Program-made: the position numbers and the translations under genes
DNA from: Spirometra erinaceieuropaei
Lineage: Eukaryota > Platyhelminthes > Cestoda > Diphyllobothriidea > Diphyllobothriidae
Length of the DNA: 64,000 nucleotides
Direction of reading: 5' to 3'
NCBI GenBank assembly: GCA_902702965.1
Contig: CACRXP010000067.1
Coordinates: forward strand, 9,198 to 73,197
The notes under the pieces: generated by a model
The model's database searches: none
The model's input: only the letters and a program-made list of their open reading frames with translations
What the model was told of the DNA's origin: nothing
In this document: one piece after another, positions 21,521-32,225 of the stretch
Position numbering within the stretch: position 1 is the stretch's first letter
Layout of the letters: every line of letters begins with the position of its first letter

Positions 21521-23930
21521 ATGCCCGTTGGTCGATTCGCCCGACATAAATGTATGTGTTTGCCCTTTGTAAAGCCGTCTCCGCACGTGAACAGAGTATG
21601 TTATTCAGTTGGAACTCTTACAGTATTCGCACTCCTTCTGCACTTGTCTTTAATCAAAGCCTGCAAGTACGAAGTTGGCGTATGTAAAAACTTTGTGGAG
21701 GTTTCGATAAGTTTTGATTGCCCAAGGTTATATTTGCATGAACTGACTATGATGAAGCTGAGTTAGTGGGCAGCTCATTGCTGACTAGATTTCCCCACTA
21801 AAGCCAATCAATCTGTACTTGAATTTTTGTGGGTAGATTTAAGCTGTTCAATGCACACATGAAAGACAGTAGCACGAGGTTTGAGACAGTGTATCCGATG
21901 TGGTCACTGAACTGCACTTTATTTCACGTCTTGTCTCTTGAGCAGCAGCTTTTGTTTGCGCAATGATAAATATTCGGTTCTGCCACAAATACTGGAAATC
22001 ATGCTTTTGCTGTCTGTTAGCGAGAATGCCAGACATGGCCAGTCCTTCAGTTACTTTCTGTAATCCTGATTCAGCCTGTGACAAGACGTCACAAAAAGCA
22101 GCCCGGATTAACCTTATGCTCAGAAAAGGGGTTATCCGCCAGCCAGTGGCTTTCCCCTAAAGATAACCATGCCTCGCTTGCGTTGATTGATACCCCTGCC
22201 ATAAAAGGCAATGCTCACACCTCCCAGAGCATTCGACTGGCAAATGTTTACTCTGGCATCTCTGCTCATAATATACTTGCATCTACTCAGCGCATGCAAT
22301 TACAAAGCTGACGTCTGTGGGTTTTATTATGAGCAAAGCTATATGAACACTTTGTCCTGGCATTAACGTTACCACCTAGATATAGTGTACACATTTGTGA
22401 ATGGCACTTCAATTTTACTGATCTATTTTAAAGTGGTAGAAAAAAATAACGTAAAGTGTATTTATACATTTTATTATCGAATCTTTTATAATGGTCGTTG
22501 AGGTAAATATTTCATGTACTATGGAGGATGTCAGTATGTTCATTTTATTATTTTGCAGGCTACGCGTTTCATAGCGAACTGTCCTTAGGTATGGTTTGTG
22601 AAGTTAAGGTACTGTTTACTAATAAAGGCATGAAATACGGGTATTTCTTTGTCTTTGTTAGTTTTTTAAAAAGGTTTTGGGCGGAAGGCCTAGACACAAC
22701 GCTGAAAGATAATTGTTATACTACTTGTGTTACTTACGTCCACATTGCCTTGCATTTCAGTACAAGATTAGTGATATGCTACTAATAAAAATAGCATATA
22801 CGTTGGCCTTTCAGCAGCATCATCATGTCCGCGTGTCGGTGATAATTTGCGCCTTGCCTACATTTTGCTGGATCGACTTCGCCGAAATACTGTCATGAAA
22901 GCCCAGAAAATGTACGGCGGAAACAGCACCACAAAATTATTAATTCGCGTTTTGTCAGAACCAATTATACATGTTTGCACACTTCTGTCCCATTCAGTTA
23001 AAACACACGCCTTCAGAATGCAATGCAATGTAACATTGCCCCTAATACAAATTCGCCTGCTTCGCACGGTAAACGCACTTTCTTGATATTGTTTGCCGTC
23101 TTATTTCTGCAAATATTTATTTAGACCTTGTCTATAAAAACAATGTGAAAAATCACAGTTCAAATCTAAAAATTAAAAGTGTGGCACTTTATAAACCAAT
23201 TGATTAGGTCTGTGGTTTCATTAAGTGAAACATCAAACTTTATCAATTTTTTTAAATAGTTTTAAAACAAAAAAGTATTGTACGCAATCAGATTAACACA
23301 GATCTCCATTAAAGAACTTTATCAGAATTTTGAGACCACAGAATAATATTATTATGTTTGAATGATCACAAATAAACTGCATCTATTGATTTGAAACATA
23401 TATTGATAGAAAATGATTGCTTTCGCAGTTTACAAAGCTTCGTTCTGTAAATTAAAGAGATTCGGCATAAATATTTGTACACAGGTAACCCAGTTTTCGG
23501 TTTAACTTCCGACATAAGCAGATCAGCGTCTCTACAAATTTTTATAAGCGATTAAGCAATGAGCGCACGAAATCGCGGAGTATTTAGCAAAATTTTCCGA
23601 TTATCATCGTGCTGATTGCATTTATTTATTACATTATAGGTTAAAATGCATTCATTCTCAGCGATGATGTTCATATCTGCATGCATTGAAGAACTTAACT
23701 TTGACAAGAAAAATGCGGCTGCAATTGCGGACTTCCTGCTCGCATCCAACGCACTGGCAGAACGCGATATATTGCATTTCAACGGACTTGTCTTCAAGGA
23801 GATTGTTCATAATGTCAGCAGACAGCGTTTGAAGGGGCTGACTCCATGGAGGCAGGATGCACTGCGCTCGCTGGACCTGCTTGCGTCTGGAGCGTCTGCA
23901 ATTGCATTGGCTTCTTCATGTTTCACATGA
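21521..23930 (+). CDS. Predicted small secreted Cys-containing protein, gene copy 1 (3 exons)
   Basis: Model: exon 1 21521-21683, exon 2 22815-23068, exon 3 23640-23930. Introns start GTAAAA and GTAAAC and end TTTCAG and ATTATAG; phases are 1 and 0. Exon 1 carries the hydrophobic signal VGTLTVFALLLHLSLIKA then CKYEVGV. Exon 2 contains CPRVGDNLRLAYILLDRLRR, HVCTLLSH and RMQCNVTLPL. Exon 3 contains SACIEELNFDKKNAAAIADF and ends LASSCFT, TGA. The mature part is about 185 residues with six Cys and long amphipathic, probably helical stretches. Support comes from the second copy at 26.6 kb, which has splice sites at the same places and phases. Oddity: compared with copy 2, one extra base lies after the short-form ATG, so translation would have to start upstream (ATG 21521 or 21554), giving a longer, less typical leader. 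Intron 1 is about 1.1 kb, longer than in copy 2 because of inserted sequence at about 21770-22320. No family recognised. Confidence 0.6.
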
Positions 23931-25049
23931 TCGATATGCTGTTTGGTAACCAGATCAAGTTTGTCACAGTGACAAGTATATTTTGACTTATATATTGGGG
24001 CTTATTTTCCAAGTAACATTCTTATATATTTAATAAACCCGTTTCATAATTATGTGCTTTATTGTTATTCTGATGATTGTTATTTAAACGGACATATTTG
24101 GCAAATATTAATATTTTTTCATGCTGAAAAAAGTGCATGCTTTGCAAGAAGGGAACCGTCTGGAACTATGCATCTTAAATTGTACTGTGTATGATTAAAT
24201 CGAAATTCACAGTTCAAAAAATATATGCCCTTACAACGAAATATATGAGGGCTTAGGCAGGCACTCCTATAAAGCTGAACGCATGATTTTATTTTACGTC
24301 GATTATATTTTTGCGCATTTTGGAATCACCATGCGAATTATAATTTCATTAAAATGATCAACCATATAATTCGCAGTCTGTCACACTAACAGCGAAGTCC
24401 GGCGAACTAGCCTTTAGCTTGTAGACGTGAATTTATTTAAAGCCAATTTTTGCTTGACACCGCGGTCTGTTTGCTACTCCCTGTAGCCTTATATCCTGAA
24501 GAAGGAAAAAGTAAAATCATTTCAATTATGAGATTTTCATCAACGGTAGGATACTGAAAACGAGTTAAGTGAAAAGTCAGGCTAAGCACTTCTCTTCAAA
24601 TGTGTTGGTTTTGTTTGCATGATTTTTTATGGTGCGCTTCCTTATGGGATTTCGGTATTTTTATCGCTGTCTCAGCACATGAGCCCATTTAACTGTGTAA
24701 AAGAAACTTGTCTAGAGCCGCCTGTAAGGAAAACTTGGGCAGTTTTTGGAGGATATCATAAATAAGGCAATAAAGGTAAATTAGGTACACGTTCACCCAA
24801 AAATAACAATGAACCTGAATCCTTGCAAATAAAGTTTTACGCCTGAGTTTTGGGTTGAGGTCAGGAGATAGAATATAAATGACTGCTTCAGTCTAGCGGA
24901 AGACTATTTGTAAGTGGGTGTCTGTCTCAATGTCTTGATAAAATAAAATAAAGAGGGTCGATTTCTTTCATTGAGAGGCGATTTATTCTTTGCGAGCCTG
25001 CAGAAATCTTCAGCTCGCCGATATTCTGTTGGAAAATCTTCCTGGGAAC
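23931..25049. other. No gene seen
   Basis: AT-rich 3' flank of the gene, with AATAAACCC at about 24031 as a possible polyadenylation signal 100 bases after the stop. Nothing else recognised. Confidence 0.4.
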
Positions 25050-25560
25050 AATTTACGGTGTCCAATCCCTAAGGGCAACCTTGGACAAAGCCCTCACACC
25101 CGATTTCTTGCACATCATATGCGTCGTTGACGCAATTTTAACTTCAGAAATGGGATTGGAGTTCACTTGCCAAAGCATTATCTGATTCCTCATGAAGCAT
25201 GCTACTGACTTGAAGAAGTAGTGTTCAATTATGGTGGAGAGGGCTAGCTTTGAGATTGTACACCATGTGAACACGTTAATTTAAGTTTCTTGCTGCTGTC
25301 ATGGGAAACGGGACTGCCTTTATAGAAGGTGGTAACAAAAAGTTAAAATTGTCTCATCCACATCTGCTTCTTGAGATTTTTGTTTAACCAAACCTCCTGA
25401 CCGAAAGACATGCCGAGAAATTTGTCCTTCTGATGAGAGAACGGAACTTTGTCGTGAATGGAAAGTACAGATTGCCCATGGGTTTTGATCAAGTTTTCAT
25501 TCAAGCCTATTCTCATTGTGCTAATTGCATAATTGAGGCCTTAGGTATTCTTTGTGTACT
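25050..25560 (-). pseudogene. Broken protein-like stretch, possible LINE remnant
   Basis: Several minus-strand frames follow one another. NYAISTMRIGLNENLIKTHG and KDKFLGMSFGQEVWLNKNLK come first (about 25375-25560), then frames to 25050. KFLGMSFGQEVWLNKNLK resembles the 'KYLGv.lD..L.W..H' segment after the RT palm in LINEs. Stops and shifts throughout. Confidence 0.3.
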
Positions 25561-26032
25561 ATGTTATCTGACGCATAAAATCCCTACTTTCTTGTTTTAG
25601 AAGGTTGGAAGTCATACATACACGGTCAATGACGCATAAATGGCTACGATAGTAAAAGTATTATATAGGCTGAGATTTTAGGGCTCTACAAAGGCGGTGT
25701 CTTAGGCGTCACGTCATGGCGTCTGCACAAAACTATAACGAGAGAGGCAAAAACGGAATAAATGGGGAGCAGTAAGAAAAACGATTCTTGCTGAAGTACA
25801 GCACTGAAAAATATTGCAATTTTGATTAATGCGCAGTAAACACCCAAATGTACACCAAGTCTAGCAAAACCTGCATGCCTTTGAGACTCACACCCGGCTA
25901 AAGTCGTTTTATGTTTGATATCCCTGATTCATTTAAACAGCATGCACAACTCGCACACCGCCAGGGGGCAAATGACTGCAACTCGAAAGTTGGCCATCCA
26001 TCTATTAACAAACGCATAGCATCCTTGTACGA

Positions 26033-26412
26033 CTCAAGGAAAAGGGTTATTTGCGGGATATTATTGATTGCATTTTTCTCATTTCTGCAAACTGGAAGAT
26101 AATTGGAGAAAAGGCAGTCGGGCAGGCGAGCTGCTTAGCAGTTCGTCCGTTTCGCCAGCGAAGTAGACATCGTAGGTTCAGTAAGACATTCTGTTGGTTA
26201 GTTGCAAGTTATGTATACGGTGTCTGAGACAATGTTCCACAACTAATCCCTGGCCAATGTCGCCTTAACCCCATTACAGCAGTGGTGGCCTTTGTTTATC
26301 TGCTGATTTATTGTCACAGAACCAGTTCTCTCGTTTATATTGGGCGGCATAGCTTTGATACGAGTCCGTGAAGGGGTCAGGCAATGGGTTAAATTTGTTG
26401 AGTGAAAGTCAC
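26033..26412. other. ~380-bp insertion relative to copy 1
   Basis: Copy 1 runs TGTACGGATCAGCACTGCTA without a break at 21398. In copy 2 the same two halves (TTGTACGACTCAAGG at 26024 and CAGCACTCCTTAGTG at 26413) are separated by about 380 bases of less AT-rich sequence with no frame or clear terminal repeats. An insertion in copy 2 or a deletion in copy 1. Confidence 0.5.
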
Positions 26413-28005
26413 GGAACAGCACTCCTTAGTGCGGCAGATAGATTGAGCACCTCATCTGTGCACGATCATTCTGAATGGCGTATCGGCAGCCACTGGCTGT
26501 CTTTGAATTGCAACAATGCCCGTTAGTCAATTCGCTCGCCATAAATGTATGTGTTCGCCGCTTGTAAAGCCGTCTCCGCACGAGAACAGAATATGTTTTC
26601 TGTGGGAACTCTTACAGTATTCGCACTCCTTCTGCACTTGTCTTTAATCAAAGCCTGCAAGTACGAAGTCGGCGTATGTAAGTGAACTTTTGTGGTGGTT
26701 CACATCGCTTCAGGTAATGGTAGCATTTTTATATGAAGTCATTTATAGACAGTGTACATTACTTTACTTTTTAAACTACTAGAAAAATTTGGCCTTTAAA
26801 TTTTGATCCTTTTTGGAAAATCTAGAGCTTTTGATGTTGGAGCACATATTTCATGCTGTATCAAGGACAAAAAAATCTTCATTATGTCCTCTGACATAGC
26901 CAATTTGAATGTCCGCATAACTCAATATTCAGGATGTACATTTTACAAAGGACTGCAGTTAACAGAATTTATAATTAAAGGATGACTCGCAGAATACAAT
27001 ATGCAGAAAAACGATTAACAAAGCGTCGCTACTAACTTAACGTGTCCATGCATTCACATTCTAGCGCTAAACCCGTGTCCACGTATCAGAGGAAATTTGC
27101 GGCATGTCGACATCTTGCTAGATCGACTCAGTCAGAATTCCGTGTTTAGTGTACACAAGCAGCAAAATTATTGCGTCCCAAACAGTTGAAGTCCACGTCT
27201 TCAGATTAGCGTGCCATGAAACATTTCCACTGATGCACATTCGACTAATTTACACAGTAAACACAAATTTGTGAAATTCTTGCAAACTGAGAACTGTTAA
27301 TATCTACTGAAATTTTACGTACATTTACCAAACAAAACCACTAGATCATGCATATGCATAAAAAAGGCGAGTTCTTGGATGATTTTGTTAAAATTCCATT
27401 TCTTATCAATTTTATTTTGTAGTTAAATACAATTTGCTTGATGACGACGTTGTTATACGTAATTGTTTCTATTATTCTGAAACGAAATACCGATGCAAAA
27501 GTCAAACCTCAGCTGTTCACAAATCACACTATTCTCCGCTTAAGAAATTCAGAATTAAGCATTGTGTACGTCAAACTCGTATTCACTTAAAATTCTGATA
27601 TATTCATGTTAGTGTATCTCACAGTTTAATTCAGACGCCGCGGAGTATAAATCGGATTGTTGTCGAATGTCATCAAGCTATTTGTTTTTCTTCAACATAT
27701 CATAGTTGCAGGTGAATCCACTCAAACAAACGGTTACTCAGCCCGCAAGTGTTGACAAACTCAACTTTCACATAAAAAAATGTAGACGCGATTGCGGACT
27801 TCCTGTACGCATCCAGCTCACTAGCAGAACGCCAGCTATTGCATTTCAACGGATTTGTTTTTAATGCCATTGTGGATAATGCCCGCAGACAACGTTAAAT
27901 TAGGCTAACACCACGGAGGCAGGATTTACGGCGTCGTTTGGACCTTCTTGCATCCGAGGCCTCCTCGCTTGCATTGGCTTTTTCGTGCCTCACATGATTA
28001 ATATT
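26413..28005 (+). repeat. Second unit of the gene duplication
   Basis: Promoter-side and exon 1 DNA (26413-26690) is close to 21405-21690: TGAGCACCTCATCTGTG, AAAGCCGTCTCCGCACG and TCTTACAGTATTCGCACTCC are shared. Exons 2 and 3 are recognisably similar. Introns are mostly diverged. The stronger conservation upstream and in exon 1 than downstream suggests gene conversion or functional constraint there. Confidence 0.75.
26593..27997 (+). pseudogene. Secreted Cys-containing protein, gene copy 2 (pseudogene)
   Basis: Exon 1 (26593-26677) is intact: MFSVGTLTVFALLLHLSLIK then ACKYEVGV, a clean signal peptide, followed by a strong donor GTAAGT. Exon 2 (27065-27256) follows CATTCTAG and starts in the same phase as in copy 1. 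It keeps NPCPRIRGNLRHVDILLDRL, but a net 62-base loss and a TGA break the frame before FRLACHETFPL. Exon 3 (about 27712-27997) has an extra A in an A7 run and a TAA where copy 1 has Leu (after NARRQR). The donor GTAAAC of intron 2 is kept. Only a short truncated secreted peptide could be made. The intact first exon and upstream DNA hint that loss is recent or that exon 1 has been converted from another copy. Confidence 0.65.
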
Positions 28006-28329
28006 CTATATGTGTACCAAAATAAATGTGGCGCAGGGAAAATATATTATTTTGATCAAAACATGGGTTGTTCGGCAAATAAAATTTGTACGTGATTCTT
28101 TGTGTCCATTTTATTAAAAAATAACCCATTGTTTATTGTTTGTGCACGTTAATATAATATAAATTACTAATATCATCTTATTGATTCGCATTTTAGCAGA
28201 CACTAATCTCCTGAGGTAAAGCAAGTAGCATAAAACTATGTATAGTCATCTGCAAAGTATAAAAATAAATTAGAACAGACGTAAGAAATGTCTAGTTAGT
28301 TTGGCAAATTTATGCCATTGTTACTAATG

Positions 28330-28475
28330 CCAAAAGAAGCGAAGAGACGAGTCCCAGGAAGTAGTCTTAAAGAAGTAGACAAGATCGCCGGGACAAGAGT
28401 TTTATTAGCCCAAAACTTCAGGCTAATAAAGATCTTGTCCCGGCGATCGTGTTTCCTTCTTCAAGCTAGCATTAG
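28330..28475. mobile_element. Short inverted-repeat element, hammerhead-element family
   Basis: A near-perfect hairpin: 41-nt arms 28370-28410 and 28421-28461 around the loop CAAAACTTCA. The arm text GGGACAAGAGTTTTATTAGCC and, outside it, GAAGCGAAGAGACGAGTCCC match the outer ends of the element at 43359-44022. The hammerhead cores and the whole middle are missing, so this is an extreme deletion derivative in which the two ends meet. Confidence 0.75.
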
Positions 28476-28530
28476 TTTCACAGACGGAGATTTAAGGCCA
28501 TTTAAATATAGGCGTTTGTAGGATGTCTTC

Positions 28531-29205
28531 GCTTACCCGATGAATATCATTATCATTAATATTATTAATTCCACCACACATGATAATATAAAGTCAAATT
28601 TAAAAAAGACTCAAACAAAGGCACTGTGATCCTATGCAGTTGAGAATAAATCTCAAGGGCCCTTGTTTGCACGTGTTGAAATACCGAACAAAGGGATTGA
28701 CGAATTTTGGCAAAATCAGGTTTTAGATGATGATGGTAACCGATTACTCAAAATTAACGTCCGCCCAACAATACCGCACTTTAACGCCCTATTCTTTTGA
28801 GCTTTGCAGCTATGTGATTGTGCCGTGTCCGGTTTGTATCATTAGGAATTTGTATGATTTTTGGTGACTTGTTCATGCAGGCATAATTTTCCCACTATGC
28901 TATCAAAACAGTCTGATTTGTTAAGGACTTGTTCGGGCACTGCGGTTACACTCGATGATCGTGTTACCTGTTTTCTGTCGTTTTTATGCTTGTACTCAAG
29001 GACGTTGGAAACTTCGGTATTATTTGCAGCCAGAGTGCGGTAAAACTCTTTCATGACAAAAGACAAAATGATCGCATATTCTTATTCAACAATTAGCAGT
29101 TCGCATGTTGCTATGTTAATCATAGTTACCCTAAAACGTGAAGAGTATATTTAAAAAAAGTCTTCCGTTTATGCGTTTAGCTAATACACTAAAGGACCGC
29201 CTTTT
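28531..29205. other. No gene seen
   Basis: AT-rich. The frames at 28842-29066 lie on both strands and have no support. Confidence 0.4.
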
Positions 29206-29262
29206 TGAAGAAGAAGAAGAAGAAGAGGAAGAAGAAGAATAAGATGATTATGATGATGATAA
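29206..29262. repeat. GAA/GAT microsatellite
   Basis: A run of GAA units, interrupted once by GAG, grades into GAT units (GATGATTATGATGATGATAA). Confidence 0.85.
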
Positions 29263-29852
29263 AATGACGTCCATCGGAATCGATATTTTAACTGCGATAT
29301 GCTTCGCCTTTCCAAAAAATGAAAACCGAGGATGCGATTACTACAGAATCGATAATGTTAGCTGCATTAAATTTCCAAACAGTACCTTACAAGATAACAC
29401 GTTGTCCAGTTGACAAACACGTTGGCTTCAAAACAAACAGGAATGTATTTCATGAATGGTATTGATACGTTTAACGCTCTCGAATTGCCTGAAGTTTAAA
29501 TAAAATTCAAAACAAAATCTAGCATACTGCAAATAAGCCAGCAAATAGCTAATATATTCACTCTAGCAAAGCTTGCAGACAGAAACGAAAGCATAAGCAC
29601 CTATGAACCGACACGTAGTAGAGGAACTGCAAAACTGTGGATGCATGAATTGCGAGCTAATCTTGATTTTTAACAAATTAAGGCAGGGTGTTATCTCCAA
29701 TCAACTTTGAGCTACAACACACGCCGAATGTATTTTCGGCTCATTTCTGTTTTGAATAATTTTTATTGACCCAAATAGGAAAATTCAAGCGCCTTAGTAA
29801 AATACGAACCGAGACAGTAAGAAACGCTTTAGTACAGCTAAAGCTCTAACCC

Positions 29853-29937
29853 GACGACGCGAGTTTAAACACATTTGGGTTAAGTGTCTCGCTCAACCTA
29901 CCCAACTTGACCCAAATGTGATTAAACTCGCGTTGTC
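29853..29937. repeat. 85-bp palindrome between divergent tRNA-like heads, copy 1
   Basis: GACGACGCGAGTTTAAACAC at the left is mirrored by GTGATTAAACTCGCGTTGTC at the right, and ATTTGGG by CCCAAAT inside. A tRNA-like head leads off in each direction (29824-29852 minus, partial, and 29945 plus). Confidence 0.75.
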
Positions 29938-29944
29938 CTGCAGG

Positions 29945-30023
29945 GCCTCCTAGTTTAAGTGTTTTGAGCGTTGGCTGTACTAAAGCCTTTATCCTGCTGC
30001 GTGAATTCAAATCCTACTGAGGC
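29945..30023 (+). repeat. tRNA-like SINE head, diverged
   Basis: CCTAGTTTAAGTGTTTTGAGCG stands for the A box region, GGCTGTACTAAAGCC for an anticodon-like arm and GAATTCAAATCC for the B box. It matches the heads at 30248 and 31570 but has more changes. It is the extra copy not present in unit 2. Confidence 0.6.
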
Positions 30024-30247
30024 TCCGAGGTTAACGCAAATGGATCAATATGAATGTTTAAAAATCTGCCAACGCATCTATGAATTACTTAAAGTTAGTT
30101 GTCATTTGGTGGATTATAGGTGAATTAATTAGAAAATCCAGCTTAGACATTCAAATAACTGTATCAGATTTGGTGGATATCAGACGCTGCAGTAAGTTGT
30201 ACGAGTAACCTGAGACAAATGTGATTACACTCGCGTCGTCCTGCGGG

Positions 30248-30326
30248 GCCTCGTAGCTCAAGTAGTTAGGGCGTTGTTTGTACTGAAGCCTTTCCCATAC
30301 GCCTGGAGTTCGAACCCCACAAAGGC
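30248..30326 (+). repeat. tRNA-like SINE head
   Basis: A cloverleaf-like 79-nt stretch with A box TAGCTCAAGTAGTTAGGGCG, an arm near TTTGTACTGAAGCC and T-arm GGAGTTCGAACCCC (B box GTTCGAACC). The acceptor halves GCCT...AGGC pair only partly. It is preceded by AAATGTGATTACACTCGCG, which precedes every copy here, so it is a dispersed SINE-type repeat rather than a tRNA gene. Confidence 0.7.
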
Positions 30327-30569
30327 GCGAGTTTTTTTACTTTTCGGTCAATATGACGTATTTTTGCTTCTTAAAAGACACCTAGTTTATAAAAACAGTC
30401 GTATTTTAGACCCTGCGTTAAGGAGGTGAAACACTTATTATGAACGTCAGTGTAAAAGACAAAAGAATATGCGGCCGAAAGCTTGATTTCTTTACAATCA
30501 AAGCAAGTTCAGGCCTGACATAAGTAAACCAAAGCTAAATCCTTTTGAAAAAACCCATTTGTAAACTGC

Positions 30570-30878
30570 CTATATAGTGATCTCAGGAATTAGTAAGTAT
30601 TCCCATAAAATAATATTTCTGAAAGTAGGAAAAAGACATTTATCCGAAAAACGTGCATATATGAAAATGCGTCGATTATATTGTAGGCGGTTCGATTCTG
30701 AGATAATGCTGATTAACATTACTCTGTTTTGTGGCCACTTTACAAAAAACACAAAACGTAAAAATCCCTCTCTGAAAGGGTTACGTAAACTAAAACTCAA
30801 AATGACCTTACGTTTACAAAAAGCTGCAGCTGTTGATGGGTACATAACAGCTTGCTTGCATGCGAATAAGTTCCTCAT
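30570..30878 (-). CDS. Candidate exon in duplicated unit 1
   Basis: 102 codons preceded on the minus strand by AACGCAG, a possible acceptor. It contains two clear Cys (STAAAFCKRKVILSF, FSDKCLFPTFRNIIL). IYARFSDKCLFPTF recalls YVAVMTSDSLCKLPL of the exon at 44.7 kb. An overlapping plus-strand frame of 113 codons (30577-30918) is equally open, so coding strand and reality are uncertain. Confidence 0.3.
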   Translation of the reverse strand: MRNLFACKQAVMYPSTAAAFCKRKVILSFSLRNPFREGFLRFVFFVKWPQNRVMLISIISESNRLQYNRRIFIYARFSDKCLFPTFRNIILWEYLLIPEITI

Positions 30879-31430
30879 AATCTGCGTTTTTTCAGATTGG
30901 CAATTACTAAAAATATAGTGAATACTAAATAATAAATGAAAAACTCGTAAAAATCATTTTCCTGAGGAATACGCATTTAAATATGTTGATTTTACAATGA
31001 CTGCGACTTAACGAGGATTTGCACATCCAGTGGGAACGAAAAGAGAGTTTGGTTAGTGATATCGAATTGCTGCTGTTGGTGTTGTCTTTTTTGCTTGCAA
31101 AAAAACGAAAGCGAATTGCGAAGTGTGAAAAAGAGTTCGAAATTAAAGATCATGAATCTTAAGTTAGTCCAGCGTGCAGACGCATTTGCACTCAATCTAC
31201 GTCCCCCTGTCATGCGCATGCTGACAGCCATGGAATTTGTCGCCCATTAGTTTGCGAACTAATCCTGATTTCTACAAATTAAGGCAGAGTGTTATCTCCA
31301 ATCAAATTTGAGCTGCAGCAAAAACCAAACGTATTTTCGGATCATTTATGTTTTGAAGAATTCATATTGACACAAACAGGAAAATTTTAGCACCTTAATG
31401 GAATGCCAACCGAGACAGTAAGGAAAATGC

Positions 31431-31477
31431 TTGAGTACAGCCAACGATCTAACTCCTTGAGTTACCAGGCTCCGCCT
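31431..31477 (-). repeat. Partial tRNA-like head, minus strand
   Basis: The complement reads GGTAACTCAAGGAGTTAGAT followed by CGTTGGCTGTACTCAAGC: A box and anticodon-like arm only. It stops before the B box and merges into the duplicated unit. Confidence 0.6.
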
Positions 31478-31562
31478 GACGACGCGAGTTTAAACATATT
31501 TGGGCCAAGTTTCCCGCTCAACCTATCCAACTTGACCCAAATGTGATTAAACTCGCGTCGTC
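31478..31562. repeat. 85-bp palindrome between divergent tRNA-like heads, copy 2
   Basis: GACGACGCGAGTTTAAACAT against GTGATTAAACTCGCGTCGTC, with TTTGGGCCAAGT against ACTTGACCCAAA further in. Left head 31431-31477 (minus), right head 31570-31648 (plus). Confidence 0.8.
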
Positions 31563-31569
31563 CTGCGGG

Positions 31570-31648
31570 GCCTCGTTGCTCAAGTAGTTAGAGCGTTGGC
31601 TGTACTAAAGCCTTCCCTTTACTGCGTGGGTTCGAATCTCACCAAGGC
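31570..31648 (+). repeat. tRNA-like SINE head, best copy
   Basis: A box TTGCTCAAGTAGTTAGAGCG; stem GGCT/AGCC around a 7-nt loop GTACTAA; a 12-nt variable region; T-arm GTGGG-TTCGAAT-CTCAC fully paired; acceptor halves GCCT...AGGC. The loop would give anticodon ACT, which is unusual, so I read it as a SINE head with polymerase III boxes rather than a working tRNA. Confidence 0.65.
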
Positions 31649-31862
31649 GCGAGTTTTTTACCTTTCGGTCAATATGAAGTATTTTTGCTTCTTGAAAGAC
31701 ACCTTGTTTATAATAACAGTCGTATTTTAGACCCTGCGTTAAGGGGTTGAAACACTTATTATGAACGTCAGTGCCATAGACACGAGAGTTTGCTGCCGAA
31801 AGCGTAATTTCTTTACAATCAACGCAAGTTCAGGCACGACATAAGTAAACCAAAGCTGACTC

Positions 31863-32225
31863 CTAATGAAAAAATCCATTTGCAAGCTTAACGATTTCAG
31901 CTCCTGCCAATATAGTGACCTCGGTAATTAGTAAGTATTCCCATAAAAGAATATTTCTGAAAGTAGGAAAAAGACATTCATCCGAAAACGTGCATCGATT
32001 ATGTTGTAGGTGGATTGATTCTGAAATAATGCTGATTAACATTGCTCTGCTTTGTGGCAGCTTTACGAAAAACACAAAATACAAAAATCCTTCCCTGAAA
32101 GAGTTAAGTAAACTAAAACTCGAAATGACCTTACGTTTACAAAAAGCTGCAGCTGTTGATGGATGCATAACAGCTTGCTTGTATGCAAATAAGTTTCTCA
32201 TAATTTGCGTTTTTCGGATTGGCAA
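31863..32225 (-). CDS. Candidate exon in duplicated unit 2
   Basis: Counterpart of 30570-30878, with 120 codons. The frame is kept despite many substitutions and a 12-base in-frame loss around YNRR/HNRC (IIS ESIHLQHNRCTFSDECLF). A length change in a multiple of three between copies slightly favours past coding. The acceptor AG of unit 1 is AA here. Confidence 0.3.
   Translation of the reverse strand: MPIRKTQIMRNLFAYKQAVMHPSTAAAFCKRKVISSFSLLNSFREGFLYFVFFVKLPQSRAMLISIISESIHLQHNRCTFSDECLFPTFRNILLWEYLLITEVTILAGAEIVKLANGFFH

Larger units (their letters stand above)
29640..31254. repeat. Segmental duplication, unit 1
   Basis: Collinear with 31255-32560 over its whole length, from GCGAGCTAATCTTGATTTTT to ATGGAATTTGTCGCCCAT. 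The right parts align at an offset of about 1320 and the left part at about 1615. The ~295-bp difference is an extra tRNA-like SINE segment at about 29945-30235 in this unit. Confidence 0.85.

Noticed and set aside
29206..29262. Acidic/basic low-complexity coding from the GAA/GAT run.
   Set aside because: It is a simple microsatellite with stops immediately around it.
30248..31648. Functional tRNA genes at 30248-30326 and 31570-31648.
   Set aside because: The acceptor stem is poorly paired, the anticodon would be an unusual ACT, and the same leader precedes several decayed copies, so a SINE head is the better reading.
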